This document shows, one piece after another, positions 1 through 10,904 of a stretch of 64,000 bases of DNA. Source of the stretch: Ectobius pallidus (taxonomy: Eukaryota > Arthropoda > Insecta > Blattodea > Ectobiidae); NCBI GenBank assembly GCA_964059195.1, contig CAXKWD010000006.1:3836530-3900529 (forward strand). The letters are read 5' to 3'. The notes beneath the pieces are model-generated. The model was not told where the DNA came from and made no database searches. It saw only the letters and a program-made list of their open reading frames with translations. Within the stretch, counting starts at the first letter, position 1. Every line of letters begins with the position of its first letter. The translations under genes were made by a program, and so were the position numbers.

Positions 1-524
1 GGTGCATATAGAGTGAGGTATCACAGGGCCGGATGGTTGCTCTGACAGGGCCCCGGCGGGGGCCGAGCTAGGAGCGCTGGGAGTATTAGGAACGGTCAAT
101 AGGTATGAATGGATGTTGGAATTGAAAGGAGGAACACTATGCCAACAAACAATACTAGCTCTGTTAGGTGGGCAGCCTTGCGGCTGTCCAAGCAATACTA
201 GCTCTTTTTGGTGGGCAGCCTTACGGCTGTCCAGCTGTAGTTGGTGTAGTTTAAGCTTTATGCAGCTTCTCCTGTAGCGAAGGTCTCTGCTAGCGTAGGC
301 GGGGGACCTCCCCTTCGTAGTAGGTAGACAGCAGGTGACGGCCGGTGCAAGATCTCTTGTAGTAGATGTTTCTTCTTCAAGAATGCGATGAGAATGCGCA
401 GCTCGCACCAAAAGTCTCCTGTATATATAGGGGCAGTGAATATTTCCTTCCCAGCCAATCACATCACACTATCCAATGCTCTGTTGTGATTGGTTCAAAC
501 ACATGGAAGGAAAAACGGTCCTTT
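1..524 (-). repeat. 3' flank (pLTR-like) of Penelope-like element A
   Basis: This stretch lies directly downstream, on the minus strand, of the GIY-YIG coding end at 525 and has no convincing ORF. Read on the minus strand it holds a CCAAT at 489-493 and a TATATA core at 422-429 about 60 bases later, a promoter-like spacing. PLEs carry LTR-like flanks with promoters, so this may be such a flank; that is inference. The left border is outside the window or not recognisable. Confidence 0.4.
151..235. repeat. two-copy tandem repeat, each unit with a hairpin
   Basis: Units 151-193 and 194-235 (43 and 42 bases) both start aatactagctct and both contain gggcagcc-tt(g/a)c-ggctgtcc, an 8-bp stem with one G-T pair and a 4-base loop. 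The second unit differs by a few bases. Confidence 0.7.
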
Positions 525-890
525 TTAGGCACAATTATTTCTAGCAGGACGCAGATGTTGGGTCCATATCCTAGATAATTTCAGGCCTTCATCCCGGTTG
601 ATGTTGTTCGGATGCTTGGTGATCTCTATGGCCTCCCTTATTTTTCTGTGAGTCCTGTATGTAACCGTGGCTAGAATCTTAGTTTTGTCGAACTCAATGG
701 CATGTTTCGTGTCTTCAGAATGTTCAACTACCGCCGACTTCTCTGTTTGGAGAGCCTTCATCGCTCTTATGTGTTCTTTTAATCTCTCTCCTACCGTTCG
801 ACCGGTCTCTCCAATGTACTTACGTTGGCAGCTGCAAGGAATGGCGTAGACTCCAGGTCTTTGTAATGGTGGCAAGCGGTCTTTCTCTTT
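525..890 (-). pseudogene. Penelope-like element A, GIY-YIG endonuclease C-terminus (5'-truncated)
   Basis: The 116-codon ORF starts with PGVYAIPC and YIGETGRT, the GIY-YIG core of the endonuclease that sits at the C-terminus of Penelope-like retroelements. It continues through an RxxERLKEH helix and an EAIEI(T/A)KHPNNINRDEG segment carrying the conserved Glu and Asn of the family. The frame can be followed upstream to about 890, where homology stops and the Jockey-like LINE begins. The reverse transcriptase half is missing, so this is a truncated, dead copy. The ORF ends naturally at 525. Confidence 0.85.
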
Positions 891-899
891 TGGCAGTAC

Positions 900-2443
900 A
901 AACTAATGCAAGGAGCGCACGGCCCTTCTTGAGGCTCGCTTACTGGAACGCCGATGGAGTTCACAGCAAGAAGGCGGAACTGGAGATATTCCTCAGTCAT
1001 CATGGCATTGATATATGCCTCCTGAACGAGACTCACCTTCGGGAGGGCTTGCGATTTCGACTAGCAAATTACGTTTGCTATAGAAATGACAGACTCACTC
1101 AGGGGGGTGGCACAGCGATCCTTGTCCGAAAGGGCATTGATCATTGCACCGTGCCGGTCTCGGGTCTGCAGCAGCTGGAAGCCACTGCCATTCACGTTGC
1201 GATTGCAGGTAGGCCTATCAAACTCGTGGCTGTCTATTTATCTCCAACCCGGAACATGATAGATGCAGATCTGACCGAGTGTCTTGGGGGCGGACTACCT
1301 GTTATTTTAGCAGGTGATCTCAACGCCAAGCACACGGATTGGAACTCAAGGACTAACAATGCCAGGGGCTTGCAACTGGCAGAGTATGTAACTGGGACTT
1401 CCTGTATCGTCCATGGACCGGATGAACCTACAACCGATCCTTACTGTACCACACACTCTCCCGATGTACTTGACATAGTGGTTGTCAAGGACCTCACACT
1501 ACCAGTGAGTCTGACTGTGTGCCCAGCTCTCAGCTCAGACCACCTGCCCGTCCTTGTCGACCTCCAAGGTCGAACATCCTTCGCAACCCTTCCAGACAGG
1601 CCAGACGTTAGACGAGTAGATTGGACTAGCTTCCAGAACCACTTGCAATGCAGACTCCCGGGGAATCCCGTGGTAAACTCCGAGGAGGATATTGATGCTA
1701 GGATTGAGGATTTGTCCAAAGCGATTACGGAAGCTCTGGAGGCATCAGCACCAAAGAGTCGACCGAAAACCTGTTTACGACCTTCAATACCGCCGGCAAT
1801 TCTCTCTGATATTCAGAAGAAAAACCGGCTGAGAAGGGAGTGGCAGGCAACTAGGGACACCGCTATCAAGGCCCAAGTTAATAGGCTCCAGCGGTCTATT
1901 AGCTATGAGCTCAAGAAGTGGAAGAACGGCGTTTGGTCTGAGACGCTCTCATCCTTAAACGTAGAGGATCAGTCCCTTTGGAAGGTTACAAAGAGGATGA
2001 TGCGGATCTCTGATCCCACACCCCCCTTACGAGTGCCAGGAGGACTCGCTCTATCAGATTCTGAGAAAGCTGAGGCCCTGGCCAACAATCTTGAATCTCA
2101 ATTTACGCCGGTTGACGATCCTTCGGATCCTGCCGTGATTGAGCTGGTTGAAAGGGAACTGACTTCGTTTGAGTTTGCTCCTTCAAGTCAACCCGAATTA
2201 ACTACTCCATCAGAGGTCGTCAAGGCTATAAAAGAGCTCAAGCTTGGTAAGGCTCTGGGCCCTAGCGGTATTCCCAATAGGGCCCTGAGGAACCTCCCAA
2301 AACGGGGAATCACCTACGTCACCAAGATTTTTAATTCGATCCTTAAGAGGCAATATTTCTCACCTGCATGGAAACATGCCAGGATTGTCTCTATTCGGAA
2401 ACCCGGAAAGGATCCGACACTTCCATCGTCTTATAGACCCATA
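900..2443 (+). pseudogene. Jockey-like LINE A, ORF2 part 1: APE endonuclease and start of RT
   Basis: The product is the ORF2 polyprotein of a non-LTR retrotransposon: an apurinic-type endonuclease that nicks the target and a reverse transcriptase primed from the nick. Visible endonuclease motifs in order are YWNADG (Asn), LLNETHL (Glu), GDLNAKHTDWNS (Asp/Asn) and SSDHLPV (Asp-His). The linker follows, then the RT N-terminus (LGPSGIPNRAL, AWKHARIVSIRKPGKDP) up to YRPI. The copy is 5'-truncated: ORF1 is absent and PLE A sequence abuts it near 890-905. The open frame can be read from 866, but its first codons are PLE DNA. RT is cut at 2443 by LINE B and resumes at 7023 in the same frame. Confidence 0.88.
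2432..2443. repeat. 12-bp target-site duplication, left copy (LINE B)
   Basis: tatagacccata at this position is repeated exactly at 7011-7022. It encodes part of the RT motif of LINE A, and removing LINE B plus one copy keeps the LINE A frame open. Confidence 0.92.
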
Positions 2444-2673
2444 GATTAGATTAGATTAGATAGCGGGGGGCTTGAAGAGAGTTTAGAGACCTCCCGCACG
2501 TCAGCCTAAAAGGCTTATTGTGCTGCCACTTTTGGTAGAGAAGCTCTTGTTGGCTTCCTTTCCCAAAGTCTTCCCTGGATATTTGCCAGGGTAGTGCAGT
2601 CAAGTAGGGTATTGGATACTCCTTCCTCCTGCATGCTTATGCTTTGCGCCTCGTCCCATTGGGCGAGAAGATC

Positions 2674-5600
2674 TCATTGTTTCCCAAAATCTGTTCCTTG
2701 AACAAGGTGTAGTATTTTGGTTCCAATGTCCTTTTCATTCCCTAGGTCTTCCCTGGATATAGAGAGAGTGAACCTCTTTCTTGCCAGGGCTGGGCAGTCG
2801 AACAGGATGTGTGAGGCCGTCTCTTCATCCTGTTTGCATAATCTGCAGATGGGATCATCCTCATAGAGTCCCACTTTGCGTAGATGTTTTCTGAAGTGAC
2901 CATGCTCAGATATTAACGCAACCACTTTCCTTATTCCACTTCTGTCCAATTTTAGGATAGATGAGGAGATAGTGTTGCTTGGACCCAGGACCAGTTTCCT
3001 GGCCTGTCTTTGTCCTGGATAGGTTTGCCACCTAAGTTGGTGTCTTTCCCTGGTCCATGTTTTAACCGAGGTTTTAGCAGTATTTGTGCTGATTCCTACC
3101 ACGGGTTCAGGGCCGACAAAGGGTATCTGTGCACCCTTTTTTACCAGTTGATCTGCTTTTTCATTTCCTAGAATTCCCTGATGCCCAGGCACCCACCTTA
3201 GTTCAAGACTATTGTGGGATGAAAGGGCAGTGAGGGAATTCAAACATTCCCATACCAGTTTTGATTTTACCTGGTCTGAGGAGAGCGCCTTTAAAGCACT
3301 CTGGCTATCTGTGAGGATGAGAATTCGCTTACCACGGTAGCCTCTCTCAATTCCTCTGAGTGCACAGCTCAAGATAGCAATTATTTCTGCTTGAAAAACT
3401 GTGCAGTATTTTCCAAGGCTTATACTGACGTTTGTCCTTGGAGATAGGCTAAATATGCCTGCACCTGATTGATCCCCTATGCGGGATCCATCCGTGAACC
3501 ACACAAGTTGATCCCGTCCTTTATCAGGTGTAATTCCTCCACTCCAGTCATTTCGAGAACCAAGAGTGGTCTCGAAAGGAGGAAAGGAACAGTGTTGAGT
3601 ATTCATGAGATCTGACCTCATATTCAACTCTGTAGTGTCCAGGAAGCTTAATATGGAGGTATGGGCAGTTGCTGAGCTGCTGTTCCTCCAGTTCCCTGTT
3701 TGTACTAAGCGATGGGCAGTGAGCCTGGCCTCCGCTTGTAAGTAAATGTCCATGGGTGGGAGGTTCAACAGAGTCTCCAATGCAATGGAAGGAGTACTTC
3801 TGAAAGCCCCCGTAATACACAGACATGCTAGTCTCTGTAGCTTGGTAAATTTTCCTGCTACAGTTATTTGTAATGTTTTGCGCCACCAAACGATGGCACC
3901 ATAAGATATCTGGCACCTGACCATTGCAACATATAGCCAATGGCTTATGCAAGGTTTTAGGCCCCAGGTTGTTCCAATAGTGCGTTTGATGGTCACAAGT
4001 GACCATCTAGCTCTACGAATGGTATTTTCGATGTGGTTGTTCCAAGTCAGTTTCTTATCTAGTACAAGGCCTAGGTATTTAACTGATTCGGAGTATTCCA
4101 GGATGAATCGCCTAGTTTAAGTTTACCCAGGTCCTTCAAGTTCCTCCTGTTTGAAAAAGGGACTACAACTGTTTTTCTAGGATTAATAGACAAGCCTTCC
4201 TGCATGCACCAGTTGTGAATTTTCCTCAGACCACGATTCATCATGTCTGAGACTGTATTGGGAAATTTCCCAAAGACAACAAGTGCTATGTCATCTGCAT
4301 AGCTTTGTATGTAATATCCTTCCTGGGTCATTTCTTTGAGAAGATCATCCACCACGAGACTCCACAAGGGCATCCCCTCGTGGCGACAATTCCCATTGTA
4401 GCCCCAAGAAGGTTGGCTATAATTTTCCTGCTCCTGAGCATGGAGTTTATCCAACTACAAAGAGCGTCATTGACTCCATACTTTTGAGCAGCCATGATCA
4501 TAGAGTCATAGGAGGTGTTATCGAAGGCTCCCTCTATGTCCAGGAAGGCCCCTAGGGCTATTTCCTTCCATGCCATGGAATCCTCCAGTCTGCTAACTAG
4601 GCTGTGTAACGCCGTTAAGCAAGACTTGGATGGCTGGTAGGCATGTTGGTTTCTATGAAGAGGAGTATCTGATAGTACTCTTCTTCGAATGTATCTTTCA
4701 ACCAGTCTTTCCAAAGCCTTCAGAAGGAATGATGAAAGACTGATTGGTCGAAAAGCCTTAGCCTCGGTGTATTTATTTCGCCCGGGCTTGGGAATAAATA
4801 CAACTCTGGTAACTCTCCAGGCCTGAGGAATATAGCTAAAAGCTATACTGGCTCTAAAGAGGTTACACAGAAGAATGTATAGTGAGTCAGGTCCTTTCTG
4901 CAGTAATGCAGGAAAGATGCCGTCTCCACCTGGCGACTTGAATGGGCTGAATTTATTTATTGCCCATTTGACGCTGTGTGTTGTCACCACTTGACGTGCC
5001 AGTTCCCATTCTTCCTGTGATGCTCTTGGTCTAGAGTTTTCACAGTGTCCTAGGAATTCACATGTCTTGTCATCATCATGTATGCACTCGGGGAAGTGTG
5101 CCTCAAATAGTACTTTGAGTGTTTCTTCGGCCGAGCATGTGAAGCCACCTGTAGGCTTACATATTGTTCCTACGGGATTGACTGTACCGTGGGCCAGTGC
5201 TCTTTGTAATCTGGCTGCCTCCGACAGGCTAGATATTTCCTGACAGTAGGCTTGCCAAGAAGATCTTTTGGCCTTACGTATGCTTTTATTATATTCAGTG
5301 AGGGCTGTATGATATTCCCTCCAGTCTCTAGTTCTTTTAGCCTTGTTAAGGAGGTGTCTTACTCTGCGCCTCCTATATTCAAGGTCCTGAGTCCACCATG
5401 ACACTTTCGTGGATTTAATCCTCGTTTGCATGGGGCAGTTATCATGATAACAGTCAAGTATGGCCTCTTGAATCAAGTAGGCGACCTTGTCGATATCACC
5501 AAAAGATCTAATCCCTTCTATCTGCCCAATCCTTCCTGAGAGATCCTCTTTATAGGGATCCCACCAGGTTCTCCTGGGATTCCTGTAGGGATTGGTTATT

Positions 5601-6307
5601 TTTACTACATTAATATTAAAGGAAATGTAGTTATGGTCCGAAAGTGATGGTTCATCAAAGACCCTCCATTCGGTAATCTGTGTGGAAATATACCCAATAC
5701 AGAAAGTAATGTCTATAACTTCCTGCCTTATGCGGTTAGCAAAGGTAGGCTTGTTACCGACATTGAGTATGTTTAGGTTATTGGAGAGCAGAAAATCTAA
5801 AAGATAATCACCCCTCTTATTGATATCCTTGCTTCCCCAAATTTCATGATGAGTGTTGGCATCACACCCAAAGATGGTCTGTTCGCCACTCCTTGTACAA
5901 TATGCGACCAACTGCTCTAGTTCCCTTGTGGGAGGATTGCTACCGTCATAGGGGAGATAAACAGAGCTCAGTATAAGGCCTTTGTTCCCTCCTCCTACTT
6001 GGCAGTCAATCCTCACCGTGGTGATGTCATTAAAACAAAATTCTAAAAGAGGTAAACATTGAATACCGTTACGAACAAGGATACAACTCCTAATATGAGT
6101 GCCCTTGTTGCAGTATATCAACTTCCATTGGCATTCTCCTAGCCCTGCAATACGACCCCTGTTAATCCAGGGCTCTTGAATCAGAGCTAGATCTATTTCT
6201 TCAGTATTGAAGATTCTACAGAAGGCAGCCGAGGCCGCCTTCTTGTGCTGAAGATTGATCTGGAGGACCTTTAGTACCATCCTTGGTTTGAAGAATAATT
6301 CTCCCAA
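2674..6307 (-). pseudogene. LINE B ORF2: APE endonuclease, RT, RNase H (frameshifted)
   Basis: Three overlapping reading frames give one protein. The first (6307-4328, 659 codons) has LQINLQHKK, LIQEPWI (Glu), FGCDANTHHEIWGS (Asp/Asn) and SLSDHNYI (Asp-His), then RT with FRPISLSSF and FLDIEGAFD (catalytic Asp). A roughly 20-base deletion near 4375 removes most of the PQG..SPLL block and shifts frame. The second frame (4454-4071) carries the RT active site YADDIAL. Another shift near 4100 leads to the third (3996-2674) with RNase H motifs FTDGSR, FQAEI, LTDSQSA and VPGHQGILGNEKAD, and the C-terminal CRLC-x9-H-x4-C motif. The lost RT block and shifts make it non-functional. Confidence 0.9.
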
Positions 6308-6699
6308 GGTCTACAAAAGGCTTTACTACCTAGATCTTGGTGGCTTATACTCCATGTCCCTGTCTGAGGCTTGCTGTAAGACAGCTTCCTTTTCGAGGGA
6401 AATGGTTGTATATGCTGAGGGTTCATATATGTGGTCCTCAGAAGTTGTTTATTTGTTTCCACGTTGAGCTTATCCATCTTCTTCGTGGCTTCGTCTAGGC
6501 CCGGAGTTGGTCTCTTAGGTTCTTTTTCCCCAGCTGAGGTTGACATGACCACCTCTGATGAGTTTACATCGATGCCCATCTCCATATCAGAGGCTTGCTC
6601 TAAAAGAGCTTCCTCATCAAATGAAGTGGGTATCTGTGCTGAGGGCTCACTTACGTGGTCCTCAGAGGTTGTTTTGGAAATTTTCTTCCGTGTATCCAT
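6271..6699 (-). pseudogene. LINE B ORF1 (short, no CCHC fingers)
   Basis: An ATG at 6699 opens 142 codons that overlap the ORF2 start at 6307, the usual ORF1-then-ORF2 order. The N-terminal half is acidic and Ser/Glu-rich (SEDHVSEPSAQ, EEALLEQASD). No zinc knuckle or RRM is visible, unlike most I-group ORF1s. A roughly 85-base direct repeat (6364-6449 and 6588-6674) encodes similar acidic peptides, but in two different frames, so the C-terminal part is probably frameshifted. Assignment as ORF1 rests on position. Confidence 0.6.
6364..6674. repeat. 85-90 bp direct repeat within LINE B ORF1 (two copies)
   Basis: Copies at about 6364-6449 and 6588-6674 share the blocks gaggcttgct, gctgagggttca/gctgagggctca and gtggtcctcagaagttgttt/gtggtcctcagaggttgttt. 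Divergence is moderate. Confidence 0.7.
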
Positions 6700-7010
6700 T
6701 TTGGTACCACGAGAAGCTAGGGAATTAAACAGTCCACCCAGGTAGAGCCCCGCATGCCTGGATAAGGCTTATACTCTGGAGGTCGCCTGGTTTCCAGAGG
6801 CTCCGTTAAAGACACATTAGCCCTGTGCCATTCACCCCTTCAGCACGGATTGCACTACACCTTAGGGTTGGGCTTGGTTAGCCGCTTCTTCGTCTGGTAT
6901 CTCCCCTGTGGCCACCCTGGCATGAGTAACTCTGCCAGTACAGCCCACAGGTTCGCAGATACACGCAAGCTCCCCCACCAACTTCAAGGTCTTGCGGCTA
7001 CTAGGGGGGG

Positions 7011-7022
7011 TATAGACCCATA
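7011..7022. repeat. 12-bp target-site duplication, right copy (LINE B)
   Basis: Exact copy of tatagacccata at 2432-2443. Confidence 0.92.
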
Positions 7023-8141
7023 AGTCTTCTTGATTCGGTGGGGAAGCTCTTCGAGAAAATTCTGCTAAGCAGAATCCTAAGGCACGTCAACAGGCACAGC
7101 GCTATTCGTGATGAGCAGTTTGGGTTCAGACCCAAACATAGCACGACTCAGCAGATAGCCCGCATGGTTGAGAGAGTCAAGAGGAACTTTGACGAAAAGC
7201 GACTAACCGGCGCGGTATTCCTTGATGTGGCCAAGGCCTTTGACACAGTTTGGGTCAAAGGTCTCCTTTACAAACTCCTTCTCCTCAACTTCCCTTATTA
7301 CCTGGTGAAAGTTATCACCTCCTACCTTACCAATAGGACGTTCGTAGCGTCCTTCCAGTCAGCCACATCTTCTCGTCGTTTCATGCGAGCTGGAGTTGCT
7401 CAGGGGGGACTGGTCTCCCCTGTCCTCTTTAGCCTGTATGTGAATGACATGTCCACACCACACCGCCACGTCGACTTGGCGCTTTATGCCGACGACACTG
7501 CGCTTTTGGCAACGTCGAAACGGCCTGCACTAATCGTCAAGTATCTCGAGACATATCTCAAAGAGCTAGAGTTCTGGCTGACAAAGTGGCGAATTTCCAT
7601 CAACGTCACTAAGAGCGCAGCTTTGCTCTTCACTGGAAGACAAAGAACGGCGCCGCCTAGGCCTGTAAAATTTTTCGGAGAGCCAATCGAATGGGTCGAA
7701 ACAGCCAGATATTTGGGGGTAACCCTGGACAAAAGGCTGACCTGGAAACCCCACGTTACCCAGGTTAGACGAACAGCCATGCAACGGCTTGGAATTTTAT
7801 CCCCTCTGCTTAACGGCTGAGGAGGACTTTTACCTGCGAATGGAGCGCTGCTCTATAAGCAACTCATCCGACCTCTGCTAGACTATGCCAGTCCAGCTTG
7901 GAGGGCCGCAGCACGCACGCATGTCGCAAGACTACAAGCCGTGCAGTCGAAATGTCTTCGCCTCGCTACGGGCGCACCTTGGTACGTCAGTAACAGGCAG
8001 ATCCATGAAGACCTAAAGGTTCCACTACTTGCCACACACATCAGAAGCCTTGCACAGAGTTTCGACTCCAAGCTTCAAGATGCTGAGAACCCTTTAGTAC
8101 GGCAACTTGGAAAGCGACTGCGCTTCCCAGGGGACGATTAA
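7023..8141 (+). pseudogene. Jockey-like LINE A, ORF2 part 2: RT and C-terminus, one premature stop
   Basis: This continues the RT of LINE A. It shows DEQFGFRPKHSTTQQ, FLDVAKAFDTV (catalytic Asp), AGVAQGGLVSP (the PQG block, with A for P), LYADDTALLA (active site) and ARYLGVTLDKRLTW. A TGA at 7818-7820 interrupts the frame, which stays open beyond it to 8141 and gives the jockey-type tail LRLATGAPWYVSNRQIHEDL. The stop probably comes from an Arg codon. No RNase H follows, as expected for the Jockey clade. The 3' UTR end after 8141 is not clear. Confidence 0.88.
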
Positions 8142-8390
8142 AGTCGTCAGAATTTTTGAGGCCTTCAGCCTAACAATACCCTTTCCCAATACGTATAAGC
8201 CTTCAGCTGACACGTATCCCAACTGGTTGGTTCAACCCCTACCAGGCATTACAGAATGGAGGACCATGACCAAATCCCCTTTGCTAGTTCCAACCAGGGT
8301 TTTCCGTGGTTTTCCCTGGTTGTAAGGTAAATACCGGAACTTAAAGAAAAAAGGGCCACGGCTCGAAACCCTAAGTCATTGCAGTTGCCC

Positions 8391-8413
8391 TGCATAGGTT
8401 CAAGTCCTATGCA
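8391..8413. other. T-arm-like hairpin
   Basis: An 8-bp perfect stem (tgcatagg/cctatgca) closes a 7-base loop ttcaagt, the shape of a tRNA T-arm, with the box-B-like ggttcaagtcc. No matching D-arm or acceptor is seen, so it may be a SINE relic or chance. Confidence 0.35.
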
Positions 8414-8534
8414 AAACACCGTTAGCGTAAGCAAATTTAAGTTATAGGATAGGAACCCGTTTTCATTTCCAGCAATGCATTTCGTATGCAGGTATGGAAT
8501 CGGAGTCGAGATCATCGCATTGCGGGCTGAGCTG

Positions 8535-8612
8535 CAGTAGCCTTGATAAAGACCACGGCAAGATGGTCGAAACGTCGGCAGATTTCTCAAGTATGACGCG
8601 GCAGATACCCGG
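8535..8612 (+). ncRNA. degenerate hammerhead ribozyme motif of PLE type
   Basis: The core reads TTGATAA (8543-8549; CTGATGA expected), stem II GACCA (8551-8555) / TGGTC (8564-8568) with loop CGGCAAGA, then GAAAC (8569-8573) and a possible stem III CGTC (8573-8576) / GACG (8595-8598). It is followed by gcggcagatacccggaagcc. Hammerheads are known in the LTR-like flanks of Penelope-like elements. Two core changes make self-cleavage unlikely. Sequence around it (about 8460-8640) is probably a PLE flank remnant. Confidence 0.6.
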
Positions 8613-8710
8613 AAGCCAAGAAGATTTTAAAGCGAGCAAAATCTTCCAATCTAAAAAATTCTAACTACAAAAGACAAATTAGTGGTCTTAGTCTGCACTA
8701 TTTTAATTTT

Positions 8711-8989
8711 TTGTTAAGGCAAATAAGTTGGATTATGCTATACAGCTTAACAAATTTAAATAAGAAGGCTAACTACTTTATTAAAGTTTTATCAGACATA
8801 GCTGACAAAGCATTTCCTATTGCCTTAACTAGCACTGGTCCAAAGACTAACAAATCTGATAAGTGGTATTCTGACGAGCTCCACACACTTAAGGAAAGGT
8901 GCTTATCTTACTATAGATTATATTCTTATCATGGTCTGCTTGAATTTAAAGATAAATATCTTGTCAAAATTCCAAGTCTCTACCTATTA
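8711..8989 (+). pseudogene. LINE fragment, linker between endonuclease and RT
   Basis: The 93-codon ORF contains KAFPIAL, KWYSDELHTLKERCLSYYRLY and KDKYL, resembling the segment of LINE ORF2 proteins just before the RT domain (P-W-(F/Y)-(S/T)-x-E-L-...-K). No catalytic motif is present and both ends are lost. This could be a relic of any CR1/Jockey/RTE-like LINE. Confidence 0.4.
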
Positions 8990-8992
8990 TAG

Positions 8993-9420
8993 TTTAAGCT
9001 CTACGTTGATATATATATATATAAGAGATTGTGAATACTGGGTAGGCCCCATCAATGTACATAACACAGAGGTTAAAATCCTCATTCAGCCATTGTGTAA
9101 TCCGAGCCTCCAAGTCGGGATCTGAGTCTCGAGAAAGGCGTGAAGTACCTGCCATTGCTACCAACTCAATTAAATATAATTACTGTTCTATTATTAAAAA
9201 TAAAAAAACTTGCCATTACATTATCAGCATCAAAAGTACGAGAGACTCAACTTGTTATGACAATAGAAACTTCTTCACTGATCCAGGTCTACCTAAAGAC
9301 CCTCTCAGCACATAGGTAAAAGCAGATGTCGTCAATATTAACAGGTTTGCCAACATATTGAAAAAGACACTCCTCATTAATCCCTTGACAGGTTTCACTC
9401 TCTTTGTATTGTACATTACT
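8993..9420. other. no recognised feature
   Basis: AT-rich DNA with a short (TA)n run near 9010 and only short chance ORFs. Confidence 0.5.
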
Positions 9421-9892
9421 AGCAGGTGCCCGCGGCTTCGCCCACGATAATTAATTGAAAAATTAAAAGTTAAGAGTATAATAATAAATTATTAAAGCAT
9501 TATATTTATTAACGCACGCGAATCATTCATAAACTAAATCATTATTAATTAATGAAACAGCTAAAATTTCGGCTTCAAAATACATTCCACGATTAGAAAG
9601 TGCTGCCTGGGAAAATGATCTCAGATTCGATTATGCAGTTCCAAACCTAACTGTGAACACTGATAATACCACTGCCTTCTAGACTGTATTACTCGTGTGT
9701 AATTCTTGAGACGGTGGTGGATAATATATATCGTTTATCAACTGTTTGTTGACAGATGAATAAGATGTGAATTTTATTTGATAAATTCAGTGTAATTTTC
9801 AGAAATTATACAATTTTTCAAGGGAAGTTGTGGTTTGTTTGGATTTTTATTGTCCGCGATACTTCCATGGTCAAACTATCAATAATATTATA
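9421..9892 (+). repeat. RTE-like 3'-end repeat, copy 1 (diverged)
   Basis: It starts with gtgcccgcggcttcgcccac, a block shared by four further copies nearby and common in insect RTE-type LINE 3' ends and derived SINEs. The body is AT-rich with the shared gataatta and ttaagag motifs and has no ORF. Confidence 0.6.
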
Positions 9893-9894
9893 GC

Positions 9895-10570
9895 TGGTGT
9901 CCGCGGCTTTGCCCGCCATTATCAATTGACTCCAGGATTTTAAAGAAATTTACACTGGCAGTTTATTAAAAATGTTTGTGGTTCAGAGCTATGAAAATTG
10001 TAAGTAAAAATAAAATTAGAATATTTGTTCATTGTGTTCATTTCACTTAGGCCTTAGGTCTTTCCTAATTTTGTACTCTTGGATTCATGAAATAGGCTAC
10101 AAATATAAAAATGATTTTACGAGATAATCAAACACATATCAAAAGCATTACATTCATTAAAAACCCACTTGTTTTAAACTACAGTCGAAATGCTGTCAAA
10201 TAGCGTGCTTCACAAATAGAATCTTGTCAATTCCTTCAAAGTACGGATATTATAAAGGTTTACTGTTTACTTTTCAAGTAGGCTACTTTCATGGCTTCAA
10301 AGTTTCCACAATATTAGATCTGATTAAATAAATCAATACTTTCAATTACTCTCAATGTACAATTTCTTCTTAATATTTTTGTGATGTAAGCTGTGACCTC
10401 TATGATTCCTCGTCATCTGCAGATAAATTCATCGGCTGGTCCCTGTTTTGTGGATTTAATTCTCTCCCGAGCTCTGAGTTCCTTGTACACTTTTTCATTC
10501 GCCATTATTTCATAAACGCTTTTTCCAAATGTGTGCAGCTACTTCTGATTTTCAGTCTGTCTATATTATA
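9895..10570 (+). repeat. RTE-like 3'-end repeat, copy 2 (diverged)
   Basis: It starts with gtgtccgcggctttgcccgc, a mutated form of the shared block, and the remainder is AT-rich without ORFs. The right limit is set by the start of copy 3. Confidence 0.45.
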
Positions 10571-10572
10571 TA

Positions 10573-10904
10573 CTAGCATGTGCCCGCGGCTTCGCCCGCG
10601 ATAATTATTTCAAAAATTAAAAATTAAGAGCATAATAGTTAAATCATTATATTTATTAACACCTAAATCACGTGGACTACATATCACGATTAAATAGCGT
10701 CGCCTGGTAAAAGCGACCTCAGATTCGAGTTCCTTGTCCCAGAATACCCCTGCACAGTGAGTTTCGTCCAAATCGAACAATGTTTGACCATATTTAGGCC
10801 TATATTGATTATCCCTCTTCCGTGTAGGTTGAAAATTTCATATGTCTTCGGGCCTTGATATTCTAAACAAACGAATAGTCCAGGATGGACTTACAAAATC
10901 AAGC
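10573..10904 (+). repeat. RTE-like 3'-end repeat, copy 3
   Basis: catgtgcccgcggcttcgcc opens a segment with gataattatttcaaaaatta, tagcgtcgcctggtaaaagc and gagttccttg. These blocks recur in order in copies 4 and 5. Confidence 0.7.

Larger units (their letters stand above)
2444..7010 (-). mobile_element. LINE B, I/LOA-type non-LTR retrotransposon with RNase H, nested in LINE A
   Basis: The element runs 3' to 5' on the plus strand. Its 3' tail is a (TCTAA)n-type microsatellite (seen as gattagattagattaga at 2444 onward) and its 5' end abuts the right target-site copy. Domain order on the minus strand is short ORF1, APE endonuclease, RT, RNase H and a C-terminal zinc-knuckle-like motif. RNase H in a LINE places it with I-superfamily lineages (I, LOA, Outcast, R1); the exact clade cannot be set by eye. 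The 3' UTR is 2444-2673 and the 5' UTR about 6700-7010. It is inactive: at least two frame breaks in ORF2. Confidence 0.9.

Noticed and set aside
6550..6580. Plus-strand ctctgatgagt as a hammerhead core
   Set aside because: No GAAAC or stem II follows; it is part of LINE B ORF1 coding sequence.
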